Below are positions 8,835 to 17,342 of a stretch of DNA of 49,043 nt, piece by piece. Position numbers and translations under genes: made by a program. This stretch comes from Psychrobacter okhotskensis. GTDB lineage: Bacteria; Pseudomonadota; Gammaproteobacteria; Pseudomonadales; Moraxellaceae. The stretch is taken from positions 1 through 49,043 of the forward strand of contig NZ_JABRVQ010000026.1 of assembly GCF_013248965.1 (NCBI RefSeq). The letters run 5' to 3'. Numbering within the stretch: position 1 is the first letter of the stretch; every line of letters begins with the position of its first letter. The notes under the pieces were generated by a model that made no database searches, was not told the origin of the DNA, and saw nothing but the letters and a program-made list of their open reading frames with translations.

Positions 8835-9464
8835 TTAAGTTTTGATATTCTGGCCGTTAGTTTGGTCAAGGCGTTGCTGGCAATGGTTCCAACGTTCATC
8901 AAACTGCCAATCGCTTTTGCCTAAGCGAAACCAAACTAATGAGAAGGCAAGGCGATCATGGCGCGCGATACAGTGGGCAAAGAACTCATTTTCGATTTGC
9001 TCAATCGTGCCCCAGTCTTGATTATTGCGTGCTTGCATCAGCTCAGTGGTGATGTCTTTTGCAATCTCTTTGGCATCATCGCTACTGATACGCAAACGCT
9101 TTGTCTGCTCGTTCAGCGATGGCGACACCAGCACGCTCCAACGGGTCGCCAGCATACTATTGCGCTGAATATAGCTTTTTTTATTAATACAGTCGCGAAA
9201 ACCCTGCTCAACCTGCGGATACAGGCGGTCTTGAATACGAGTAAATAAATTGGTCACATCGTAAGGAATGTCATACCAGCAGCCATAAAAAAAGTCCGCC
9301 ACAGCACCTTGTAGCGGTTCTTTCTCGTTTAATAACAGTGCTGCATTGATACGTTGTTCGTGAAAATACCGATTATTGGGCGCCAAGAATACCTTGCGCG
9401 AGTAAAAACGAAACACCTTGCGCGCGGCCATCTCACTTTCTTTAATAAGGTCTACATCAGACAT
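8835..9464 (-). CDS. Unrecognised 209-aa soluble protein in the roadblock/PAS cluster
   Basis: No known domain is evident. The sequence is basic and largely helical, with many Arg, Trp and Tyr residues, and has no signal peptide or membrane segment. It has a good ribosome site (AAAGGAC) 7 bases before ATG 9464. A 37-bp palindrome (9479-9515) lies in its immediate leader, and a MITE separates it from the PhnD-like gene. The reading frame is intact and the cluster order suggests cotranscription with the 204-aa gene downstream. Function unknown. Confidence 0.75.
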   Translation of the reverse strand: MSDVDLIKESEMAARKVFRFYSRKVFLAPNNRYFHEQRINAALLLNEKEPLQGAVADFFYGCWYDIPYDVTNLFTRIQDRLYPQVEQGFRDCINKKSYIQRNSMLATRWSVLVSPSLNEQTKRLRISSDDAKEIAKDITTELMQARNNQDWGTIEQIENEFFAHCIARHDRLAFSLVWFRLGKSDWQFDERWNHCQQRLDQTNGQNIKT

Positions 9465-9478
9465 AATGGTGTCCTTTA

Positions 9479-9515
9479 GGTCATCGCTCGCACTCGAGTG
9501 CCATAGGCGATAACC
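9479..9515. promoter_or_regulatory. Long palindrome in the leader of the 209-aa gene
   Basis: A perfect 12-bp palindrome, GCACTCGAGTGC (9490-9501), is flanked by ATCGC on one side and GCGAT on the other. It is extended by GGT and ACC, giving an interrupted inverted repeat of 37 bp. It touches the ribosome-binding region of the gene starting at 9464, so it could be an operator or an mRNA hairpin that controls translation. Confidence 0.5.
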
Positions 9516-9578
9516 TAACTAAGCAAAATAAAACCAAGGTGAAGCAGAATGCTAAGCAAAACACTAGATAACATACTA

Positions 9579-9749
9579 GGGCGTGTCTTCAACTCATTCG
9601 ATAGTCATCTAAATGGGCTAAAAATGGCTAAATCTTGCCAAACATCGTCAAATAGCTGGTTAATATCCCGATATTATCTGCGCTATTTTTTCTTGTTTGA
9701 CGGCAATTTATCTCATTTTTATCACCATTTTTGAAATGAAGACATGCCC
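9579..9749. mobile_element. 171-bp near-palindromic MITE, flanked by TA
   Basis: The ends are GGGCGTGTCTTCA and, inverted, GGGCATGTCTTCA (12 of 13 identical), each bordered by TA, which is the likely target duplication. The interior is roughly self-complementary and centres on the perfect palindrome TAATATC-CC-GATATTA (9661-9676). It contains no transposase; a short open frame through it is not a gene. It sits inside the minus-strand cluster, between the PhnD-like gene and the 209-aa gene. A degraded relative lies at 34301. Confidence 0.8.
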
Positions 9750-10504
9750 TAGTCAAGCAAGGTCTGCATCAAATCTATCATAAACTCAGCGTCTTCTTCA
9801 CTCATAGGCTCAAATCCTTCAGGCATACCCAGTTCAGCCAGTGCTTCTTGACCATCGTCATCCTTATTAAAATTCAGGACGGCATCGGTGATCGCTGCGG
9901 CATCGGCAACATCGTCTTTGATTAATAAAACGTGACTGATATCTGCCAAATCACTTTCGATAAGTACCGATAGCTGGGTTTTGGTCAGACGTGAAAAGCC
10001 ATGGAAAATCTCTGCCAAAAAGAACGCCGCTTGGACCTCCCCTTTAATGACTTTGCGCGCGGCGGCTTGGTAGGTTTCGGTGACATCCCAATTGAGATCC
10101 GAATCTTCTATATCAACCGCTTCGAGTAAACGTAAGCCAATCAGCTTAACATCACGGTTGTCCGCCATCGCTACTGTCGCGCCAGCACGGATATCTTCTA
10201 AACGATTGATATCGCTATTTGCCGCTGCCGCAATGACCATTTCATCCGATTTTCCGATAGGGCGGGCAATAGCACGGTAGCCTTGCTCGCGTATCAGCGC
10301 CGCTGCATCAAAGGGATTGGCGTAAATGACATGGACGTTGCCTGCTTTGATAAGGGCTTCTTGTTCAGCATACGACGTCGGTGTGTTGAGATGCATATGA
10401 ATACCCGCACGCTTTTGCATAAGGGTGTTAAACATATGCCAACCGGCAAAGCGCTCAGGAGAAAAATCAGGGGCGATTAATAAGTTATACGTGGGTTCAC
10501 TCAT
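9749..10504 (-). CDS. Cytoplasmic PhnD-like periplasmic-binding-fold protein
   Basis: The 251-residue protein resembles the PhnD/phosphonate-binding type II periplasmic-binding fold. Features include NLLIAPDFSPERFAGWHMF at the N-terminus, then YANPFDAAALIREQGYRAIARP and a second lobe with AAARKVIKGEVQAAFFL. It has no signal peptide or lipobox and starts straight into the fold, so it should stay in the cytoplasm. It probably acts as a ligand-sensing domain rather than a transport component. No phosphonate ABC genes are near. It starts 3 bases after the PAS gene. Its stop codon TAG is built from the TA target plus the first G of the adjoining MITE, so the native C-terminus may have been different. 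Confidence 0.75.
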   Translation of the reverse strand: MSEPTYNLLIAPDFSPERFAGWHMFNTLMQKRAGIHMHLNTPTSYAEQEALIKAGNVHVIYANPFDAAALIREQGYRAIARPIGKSDEMVIAAAANSDINRLEDIRAGATVAMADNRDVKLIGLRLLEAVDIEDSDLNWDVTETYQAAARKVIKGEVQAAFFLAEIFHGFSRLTKTQLSVLIESDLADISHVLLIKDDVADAAAITDAVLNFNKDDDGQEALAELGMPEGFEPMSEEDAEFMIDLMQTLLD

Positions 10505-10507
10505 GAT

Positions 10508-11002
10508 TTAGCCTTCCTCATTTTGTTTCATTTCAGCATACTGAGCCATTGCTGCATCAATCTTGCTGCGTGATGGCTTACGGCGGACCGAGGTATAACC
10601 CACCGTTTCGCCGTGACGAATATTAGGCACGACCGTGGCATATACCCAATAATGGCTGCCGTCTTTGCATAAGTTTTTGACGTAACCGTGCCATTTCTGC
10701 CCAGACTCAGCGGTATCCCACAAGTCTTTATAAGCCGCTTTAGGCATGTCAGGATGACGCAAAATATAGTGCTGTTTGCCGATTAACTCGTCGACATTGT
10801 AGCCACTAATCTCGACAAAGGCGTCGTTGACGTGCGTTAAAATGCCGTCCAAATCTGTACGCGAGATGATAAGCTTGCCGTCTGGGTAGGGGCGTTCAAT
10901 ACCAGTATCATAGACAGTACGCGATGTACCATCGTGATAAGTCAGCATGATTTGTTCTGCAGGTAACTCAGGTTTTTGTGCATCAGGGAGTGGAGAACCC
11001 AT
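10508..11002 (-). CDS. Single-domain PAS protein, Aer-like (probable FAD redox sensor)
   Basis: The 164-residue protein is one PAS domain with short tails. It matches the aerotaxis-receptor (Aer) type closely in DLDGILTHVNDAFVEISGY, HPDMPKAAYKDLW and KDGSHYWVYATVVP. In Aer this domain binds FAD and reports redox state. No HAMP, kinase, cyclase or methyl-accepting domain is attached, so the output must go through a partner. A strong ribosome site (AAGGAG) precedes ATG 11002. The stop lies 3 bases before the PhnD-like gene, so the two are coupled. Confidence 0.85.
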   Translation of the reverse strand: MGSPLPDAQKPELPAEQIMLTYHDGTSRTVYDTGIERPYPDGKLIISRTDLDGILTHVNDAFVEISGYNVDELIGKQHYILRHPDMPKAAYKDLWDTAESGQKWHGYVKNLCKDGSHYWVYATVVPNIRHGETVGYTSVRRKPSRSKIDAAMAQYAEMKQNEEG

Positions 11003-11297
11003 CGTAATCTCCTTTATTTAACGTTGTATTCATAAGGGTTAAAAAGCGGATTTGGTGTGTTAGCGGTCGATAATAGAATGAATGATAAGCCAGATATTTT
11101 TTATTGTTCTAATAAGTTCATCGCTCATCTCTTCTCTCATCATTGAAGCCTTTCATATAAACAGTGTGCACTACCTTAAATAGTTTTTATAAGACATAGC
11201 ACCAATTTTAATTTAGAGTAGGACGGATAACTTGCTATCTCTTGTTATCTATAGCGATAACCATAACGCGGCATCGACAGTGCTTTATGCTCACCAA

Positions 11298-11660
11298 TTA
11301 GATGAGTTTGGCTAGGGCTTCTGAGGCGCGCTTGATATCCAAGAATATCAAACCAAGCTTGGCATTGGGTTTTGCCATAATGGTCAAGACAGCCTCATCT
11401 CCTGAGGACGTCATGATGACATAGCCTTTTTCACCTTGAATCATAATGCGATCGATACTGCCGCGTGCGAGCTCACGACCTGCGCGGTCACCCAAGGATA
11501 AAAGCGCGGCTGACATGGCGCCAACGCGATCTTCATCAACGCCCGTTGGTAAGGCTGAAGCAATCATCAGACCATCGTTAGAAATAAGGGCAGATGCTTC
11601 TACATCGGCTGATGAGCTGTTTAGGTCTTCCAAAATCTGCTGGAATGAATCTGTACGCAT
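11298..11660 (-). CDS. Roadblock/LC7-domain protein (MglB-like)
   Basis: The 120-residue protein is a single roadblock/LC7 domain. It begins with the helix FQQILEDLNSS, followed by VEASALISNDGLMIASALP and the central helix AMSAALLSLGDRAGRELARG, with C-terminal strands and helix to residue 120. Bacterial members usually dimerise and regulate small Ras-like GTPases such as MglA. No GTPase gene lies in this window. ATG 11660 is chosen because the domain starts there; the frame is open to 11717. It is the first gene of the minus-strand cluster, separated from the PAS gene by 295 bases, so it may have its own transcript. Confidence 0.85.
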   Translation of the reverse strand: MRTDSFQQILEDLNSSSADVEASALISNDGLMIASALPTGVDEDRVGAMSAALLSLGDRAGRELARGSIDRIMIQGEKGYVIMTSSGDEAVLTIMAKPNAKLGLIFLDIKRASEALAKLI

Positions 11661-12325
11661 ATCGCTTTCTCTGTACTGGTGGTTGGTATGTATTTGTGAA
11701 CGAGTGGCGTTAGCCAAAATATCCTTGCTTTAAGAAGGGCATTACAATTCCTTACTAATAATATTGATATACGATTATGCCAATAAAAGAGGTATTTTCT
11801 AGATATTTTACTGCTTAGTGGTCGATTTCTACTTTTTATCACTATCTCTGATATAGATTTTAATAAAATATTGAATAGTTATTTATTTTTATACCTCATT
11901 ACCACTGATTTAACGTTTTTTAACAAGTGAATTGTGCGATAGATTCTTTTCGTTAAAAAGGTTTAGTGATAAGCGAATAATTGCTGCTCATCGTTTGACT
12001 ATGGAGTACAAACAAAAACCTGCCGCATTAACTATACTGAAAAAAGTCACATCACTTTTCATGATGGTGATATTTACTAGACTTATAGACCCTAAAAATG
12101 ATATATAGATATGAGATAAAAATAGTTGTTACCTATTAGCTATGCATTTAACCGATTATTTATAGAAGACAAACAGTTGGCGTTCAATCCCATTAGTTTT
12201 TATACCGACCTGTGTATAGGAGCGTTTTAATCCCACATCGGCGTTTATAATCCTATCGTTTGCTAGCAAATGATAAGACGTGGATGTATATCAACAGATC
12301 ACAATTTTTACCTTAAGGAAGCTAT
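11661..12325. other. 665-bp divergent spacer between the roadblock gene and gdhA
   Basis: This is AT-rich sequence with no credible gene. It must contain the promoters of the divergent roadblock cluster and of gdhA. The only distinct structures I see are at the gdhA end: a TATAAT at 12246-12251 and a 20-bp palindrome at 12255-12274. Confidence 0.6.
12246..12274 (+). promoter_or_regulatory. Candidate gdhA -10 box and adjoining palindromic operator
   Basis: A consensus -10 hexamer TATAAT (12246-12251) is followed at once by ATCGTTTGCTAGCAAATGAT (12255-12274), a palindrome with 9 of 10 base pairs and a perfect 12-bp core. The transcription start would fall inside it, about 70 bases before the gdhA ATG. 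The matching -35 is poor, which fits a regulated promoter. The regulator is unknown. Confidence 0.4.
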
Positions 12326-13672
12326 ATGAGTATCAGTCAGGCCATCGAAAAAATCGAAGAACGTTATGCCCATCAACCTGAATTCGTGCAAGCGGTAAAA
12401 GAAGTTGCGCTTACCATCGCACCTCTGTATGACGCTCATCCAGAATATGAACATTTAAAGATATTTGAGCGTTTGGTTGAGCCTGATCGTATTATTTGCT
12501 TCCGTATTAACTGGGAAAATGATCAAGGTGAAGTGCAAGTCAATCGTGGCTGGCGTGTCCAGTTCAGCAATGCTTTAGGCCCGTACAAAGGTGGCGTTCG
12601 CTTCCATCCTACCGTCAACCAATCCGTATTGAAGTTTTTGGGCTTTGAGCAAATCTTTAAAAACGCCTTAACAGGTCTACCAATGGGCGGCGGTAAAGGT
12701 GGTGCTGACTTTGATCCTAAAGGTAAGTCGGACAGCGAAATCCGCCGTTTTTGTTATGCCTTTATGCGCGAGTTGCATCAGTACGTCAGCAAGGACATTG
12801 ACGTACCAGCAGGCGATATCGGTGTGGGTGGACGTGAAGTCAGCTATATGTTTGCCATGTATAAAAACTTGACTCGCGAGCACGGCGGTGTCTTGACTGG
12901 TAAAGGCGTTGGTTTTGGTGGTAGCTTAATGCGCACAGAAGCGACAGGCTACGGCGCGGTTTATTTCTTAGAAAATATGATGGCTGCGCAAAACGAAAAC
13001 ATCAAGGGCAAAAAAGTGCTGATCTCAGGGGCGGGTAACGTCTCACTGCACGCCGCCGAAAAAGCGAATATGCTAGGCGCAACCGTACTGACAGTATCTG
13101 ACTCACAAGGTACGTTGTATGATGAAAAAGGCATGGATCAAGAAAAAATTGATTGGCTAAAAAATCAAAAAGCACAAAGCAAGCCACTGTGTGATTATGT
13201 TGATGTTTATGGTGGTGAGTGGTTTGCTAAGCAAAAACCATGGCACATCAAAGGTGATATCGCTATCCCATCAGCGACACAGAACGAAGTCAACGAAGAT
13301 GATGCTAAATTAATGGTTGAAAACGGCATCAAATATATCGCTGAAGGCGCTAACATGCCATTGACTGCCGAAGCTGTTGATTATATTCGTCTGCACCGTG
13401 TCCACTATGCACCAGGCAAAGCGGCTAACGCTGGCGGTGTGGCAGTATCTGGTCTTGAGATGTCACAAAACTCAGTGCGCCAATATAAAACCTTTGAAGA
13501 AATCGATGAGCGCCTAAAGCGTATTATGAAAAATATTCATGATTGTGCCGCTGAAGCATCAGAAAACTATGGTCAGACTGATGATGGCTATATCGACTAT
13601 ATGGCTGGCGCCAATATCGTGGGCTTCAAGCGCGTGGCTGATGCGTTATGTGCCTACGGTATCTTGAACTAA
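12326..13672 (+). CDS. gdhA: NADP-type glutamate dehydrogenase
   Basis: This is a hexameric-class glutamate dehydrogenase (448 aa, normal length) that interconverts 2-oxoglutarate plus ammonia and glutamate. The substrate-binding segment GPYKGGVRFHP (residues 85-95) and the catalytic-lysine motif LPMGGGKGGADFDPKG (Lys124 region) are intact. The dinucleotide domain has KVLISGAGNVSLHAAEKA, and the second strand ends in SDS rather than an acidic residue, which suits NADP. AAGGAAGC precedes the ATG. It stands alone, ended by a strong terminator. Metabolically it links to the hut genes, which yield glutamate. Confidence 0.95.
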   Translation: MSISQAIEKIEERYAHQPEFVQAVKEVALTIAPLYDAHPEYEHLKIFERLVEPDRIICFRINWENDQGEVQVNRGWRVQFSNALGPYKGGVRFHPTVNQSVLKFLGFEQIFKNALTGLPMGGGKGGADFDPKGKSDSEIRRFCYAFMRELHQYVSKDIDVPAGDIGVGGREVSYMFAMYKNLTREHGGVLTGKGVGFGGSLMRTEATGYGAVYFLENMMAAQNENIKGKKVLISGAGNVSLHAAEKANMLGATVLTVSDSQGTLYDEKGMDQEKIDWLKNQKAQSKPLCDYVDVYGGEWFAKQKPWHIKGDIAIPSATQNEVNEDDAKLMVENGIKYIAEGANMPLTAEAVDYIRLHRVHYAPGKAANAGGVAVSGLEMSQNSVRQYKTFEEIDERLKRIMKNIHDCAAEASENYGQTDDGYIDYMAGANIVGFKRVADALCAYGILN

Positions 13673-14022
13673 CTTTTGGTATCTCGAACCAACTTTTAGT
13701 ATTTTGAGCTAAAAGGACAGTTTGTCTTAGTTCGCTTATTGAAATTTTAAATACCGCTTTTATTTCTAATAAGGGCGGTATTTTTTTGTTTGAAATTTTT
13801 TTGCCTTTTTCGACAGGACGCTCACTAAAGTTTTTTGGCTTATAAGTACCTAATTTATAAATGTTTTTACATGTTTTACTTGAAGTTACATTAATCTATT
13901 TTATTAGACAGATTATAAGTAATCATTATTAGTCCTTTTGACTATTATCAATTCTCTAGGCTTATTTTAGCTTACCTAAAGCTGTTACCTACAGTATCGA
14001 TATGTTCATCAAAGGATTAACC
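13673..14022 (+). other. 350-bp spacer between gdhA and the glycosyltransferases
   Basis: After the gdhA terminator the sequence is AT-rich and non-coding. It probably contains the promoter of the glycosyltransferase genes. TTGACT at 13938-13943 is a possible -35, but no well-spaced -10 accompanies it. Confidence 0.5.
13749..13788 (+). terminator. gdhA intrinsic terminator
   Basis: A nine-base-pair stem, AAATACCGC / GCGGTATTT, is followed by a run of T (TTTTTTTG). Confidence 0.85.
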
Positions 14023-15915
14023 ATGACCGTCAATAAGGAAGTCTATACTGGTACACGCTCAATTTTTTTGAGCTCACTTCCTATGATGGAAAATAGGCTA
14101 AGCGCTTATTTATTTAGCGATGGCATCTTTAACGATCGCATTCTTGGCAATAGCATTGTTAATGACTCTAAAAACGATTTCAATCCTTTAATGATTGACT
14201 TATTGAAATCTGCCGTACCAAAAATTGAACGATATAAAGTTGGCTTATATAAAGACAGTGCGTTAAAAGGTAATCGTGTTCTAAAAGATTATAATGGCAG
14301 CATGGATGGCTATGCTGATGTTGCGGGCTATTCTAGAGACACTCTAAATATCCATACTGGGCGTTCTTATACCTCAGAAAATCCTATACGCTTAAGTTTC
14401 CAGCTGATGACTCGTGCTGAGCCGGCAGCAATGGTCATTGAAACGATTAAGTCGTTGTTAGCTATCAAAGCGGACGATGATGAGATTTTAATTGTCGATA
14501 ATAATAATACCCAAACGTCTCTATACGAGCCATTAGCACAGTTCTGTGCCAGTCTTGATGCGCGTCATAATGTACATTTTTATCATATCGATTCAGTCGC
14601 AGGCTTTAAAGCAGGCGCGCTTAATTTAGCGTTGGGACTCATGGATCCTAATTGCAGTCATATAGTAGTAGTCGACAGTGATTATCAGGCGTTACCGCAG
14701 GCGCGAATATCAATTGCAAATGCTATCGAACGCTATCCGTCTCATGCGCTCTTGCAATTTCCGCAGTTTTATCGGGACGCAGGGCGAGTCGATATTCATA
14801 GCGAATTAAATCATTATTTCAATCATCATTTATACCGTCCATTCAACCGTAAACGTGCGCTATCAACAGGGACTTATGCGGTTATTCGTCGTCGCGCGCT
14901 ACTAGATTTAGGCGGCTGGTCAGGCGCATCAATTACCGAAGATGCGCAGATGGGTGTGCTGATGCATGGTCGCGGCTTGCGCAGTCAGTTTGTCCCTGAG
15001 GTTATCGCGACAGGACTGCTACCCACTACCTTGCACGACTTGATGAGCCAGCGGCGACGCTGGATCTATGGCAATATGCAAGTGCTTAATACTTATTTTT
15101 CTACGGCGTCAAATTCGTCTACGGCAAGTTTATCTACAAAAAAGAAAATTAGTGAGCGCCTAGCGTACATGGGTGCACACTTATCTCAGCTTAGTGCTTG
15201 GGTCAATTTTACCGGTATCTTTATCGTATTGCAGCTATTGACGCTACTCATTATTACGAGTGCGCTACTATTCAGCACCAGTTTAAATATTTATGCTTTG
15301 CTTGCTCCTTTATATATCGTGTATGCGAGTTACGCCATATTTTTGGGTAGGCGTTTATGGGCATATATGCAGGATAGGGCACCGCTCAATCAGCAAACTA
15401 GCAATGGAGCTGCGCCAAGCTTAAGTAATCGTTTGCGGGTTTGGGCTGTGCATCTGAATTTTTGGGAGTTGGGCGCTTTATCATGGTGGCCAGTACTATG
15501 GGGACAAAAGAAGCCGTTTATCTGTACGCCGAAGCAAGAGTTGATACGTACGCGAAAATCAGTTTATGTTGCCAATTTAATGGCGATGCCTAAAGTATTG
15601 CTAATGTTAAATATAACCACAGCCATAATTGTATCGCCATTTTCCCTGTTATATTCACCGCTACTATTTGGCTGCGCCGTGATGGTTTGTATTCTAAAAG
15701 TATGGGCTGCCAAGGTGATGCTGGATAATTACAGCTATGAAGAATATCAGGTTGCAAATAAAAAGGTAGCTGCTGAGACCTTAATTACTAAAAACCTCAG
15801 TGCTAAAAGCTTCGTTACTAAAAACTTGTCTCAGCCGCACATGATTAGTATTGCTAAATCAAAAGACAAACCTTTGACGTCTTCATTTAAAGATGACAAT
15901 GCTGTTAATTTTTAA
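14023..15915 (+). CDS. Membrane family-2 glycosyltransferase (cellulose-synthase-like)
   Basis: This processive-type GT2 enzyme has 630 residues from ATG 14023, which is preceded by AAAGGATTAACC; seven codons upstream lies a weaker start (14002). The GT-A domain begins around residue 125. It carries DSDYQ near residue 217, TEDAQMG near 305 and QRRRW near 342, the D,D,D,Q(Q/R)xRW signature of cellulose/hyaluronan synthase-like proteins. At least two hydrophobic clusters follow (about 385-445 and 520-560), so it is an inner-membrane enzyme that may extrude its product. The last 60 residues are polar with a TKNLS repeat. The sugar and the polymer are unknown. It is the first of four glycosyltransferase genes. 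Confidence 0.85.
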   Translation: MTVNKEVYTGTRSIFLSSLPMMENRLSAYLFSDGIFNDRILGNSIVNDSKNDFNPLMIDLLKSAVPKIERYKVGLYKDSALKGNRVLKDYNGSMDGYADVAGYSRDTLNIHTGRSYTSENPIRLSFQLMTRAEPAAMVIETIKSLLAIKADDDEILIVDNNNTQTSLYEPLAQFCASLDARHNVHFYHIDSVAGFKAGALNLALGLMDPNCSHIVVVDSDYQALPQARISIANAIERYPSHALLQFPQFYRDAGRVDIHSELNHYFNHHLYRPFNRKRALSTGTYAVIRRRALLDLGGWSGASITEDAQMGVLMHGRGLRSQFVPEVIATGLLPTTLHDLMSQRRRWIYGNMQVLNTYFSTASNSSTASLSTKKKISERLAYMGAHLSQLSAWVNFTGIFIVLQLLTLLIITSALLFSTSLNIYALLAPLYIVYASYAIFLGRRLWAYMQDRAPLNQQTSNGAAPSLSNRLRVWAVHLNFWELGALSWWPVLWGQKKPFICTPKQELIRTRKSVYVANLMAMPKVLLMLNITTAIIVSPFSLLYSPLLFGCAVMVCILKVWAAKVMLDNYSYEEYQVANKKVAAETLITKNLSAKSFVTKNLSQPHMISIAKSKDKPLTSSFKDDNAVNF

Positions 15916-16017
15916 CAACATTAATTTTAATCTCTACAATTTTTATCTGTACCTAATGACTGTCATTCAACTCATATTTAGTTAATTTATACTTAATAAA
16001 TTCATATTGGACTTGTT

Positions 16018-17229
16018 ATGCTATCTAGCCCTACTGTCGATATATCAAGTATTACTGCTTACCGTGATGCTAGCGTAATAGATACTCCTGTATTGCGCAT
16101 TGCCATTATTGCGCATTCTCTATATCCAATCGCGCAGCCATATGCTGGCGGTCTTGAGATGATTACCGAGCTTATATGTGATGAATTGGTCGCTCAAGGA
16201 CATGAAGTGTTGCTCTATGCGCATGCTGATAGTCAGACTAATGCGACACTCGTGCCCTTTATGACGCGCACGCAGTTTGATGCGTTGGTCTATGACAATG
16301 AGCATGATTCATTAGGTATGAGTCGCGAAGAGTTGTATCAGTATTTGGTCTATCAGCAAGCCATGCGCGATATCATCAGTCGTGATGAGCAGGGCATGAT
16401 CGATGTGGTGCACAATCACAGCTTGCACCATATACCGATGATGATGGGACAGGCATTTGGCGCGCGTTTTTTTACCACCTTTCATACGCCGATTTTCCCG
16501 CAGCTGCGCTTAGCATTATTGACACTACGTCAAGGCACGCAAACCCAGTTCACCGCGATTAGTGGTCATCAGCAGCAGTTATTTGCTGAGTTCGTGCCTT
16601 CTCATGTGGTCTATAACGGTATTGATGTACAGTCATTTGATGCCAATACAAACCCAATTGAAGACGAGATTTACTTTTGGTATGGGCGCATTTGTGTGGA
16701 AAAAGGCACCCATTTAGCGATGGAGTATTGCAAAGCGGCCGGCAAGCGCCTCATTATTGCAGGGCCAAAAAGTAATGAGGAATATTTTGATGAGTACGTT
16801 GCACCGTTACTAGAAGAAGATAAAAACGCTGGGTCTTTATTCGATTACGTCGGTCATCTGAGTAAAGATCAAATCAATGAACGCTTAAGCCAAGTGACTG
16901 CTATGCTATTTACCAGTACATGGGACGAGCCTTATGGCTTAACGCTGGCTGAGAGTTTGGCTTGCGGCACGCCAGTGATTGGATTTGATGTTGGTGCGAG
17001 CAGCGAAATCATCACGTCATCGACTGGTATTATCGTACCTAAAATGGACAAAGACGCTTTCATTCAAGCTTTTGCTGATATTAAAAGTATTTCTCGCATG
17101 GCATGTCGTCTTCGTGCTGAACAGTTTTGTTCCGTTGCTACGATGGTCGATGGTTATCTGCGGCTATATGAGCAGGCTTTGGAAAGTGGTGATAGTAATA
17201 GTGCTCAGATTCAGGCCTTGTCTTTCTAG
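16018..17229 (+). CDS. Family-4 glycosyltransferase
   Basis: This is a GT-B retaining glycosyltransferase (403 aa). The N-terminal acceptor domain has the glycine-rich loop PYAGGLEMITELICDEL and HNHSLHHIPMMM. The C-terminal nucleotide-sugar domain has YFWYGRICVEKG, RLIIAGP and the E-x7-E motif EPYGLTLAE near residue 303, followed by GTPVIGFDVG. It is expected to be cytoplasmic or membrane-associated. It lies 102 bases after the GT2 gene in the same direction. Donor and acceptor cannot be inferred. Confidence 0.88.
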   Translation: MLSSPTVDISSITAYRDASVIDTPVLRIAIIAHSLYPIAQPYAGGLEMITELICDELVAQGHEVLLYAHADSQTNATLVPFMTRTQFDALVYDNEHDSLGMSREELYQYLVYQQAMRDIISRDEQGMIDVVHNHSLHHIPMMMGQAFGARFFTTFHTPIFPQLRLALLTLRQGTQTQFTAISGHQQQLFAEFVPSHVVYNGIDVQSFDANTNPIEDEIYFWYGRICVEKGTHLAMEYCKAAGKRLIIAGPKSNEEYFDEYVAPLLEEDKNAGSLFDYVGHLSKDQINERLSQVTAMLFTSTWDEPYGLTLAESLACGTPVIGFDVGASSEIITSSTGIIVPKMDKDAFIQAFADIKSISRMACRLRAEQFCSVATMVDGYLRLYEQALESGDSNSAQIQALSF

Positions 17230-17342
17230 ATGATACTTATGATTCAAGTTCTAGCCTACTAAAATTTTCTAAAATTAACAGACTAACTTCACTAGCTATT
17301 TAAGCGTCAGTTTTTAAACAGTAAATTTTGGGAAATCTCCTT

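Noticed and set aside
9549..9734. 61-residue plus-strand frame
   Set aside because: It runs through the MITE, and the similar frame near 34124-34342 is only the degraded copy of the same element.
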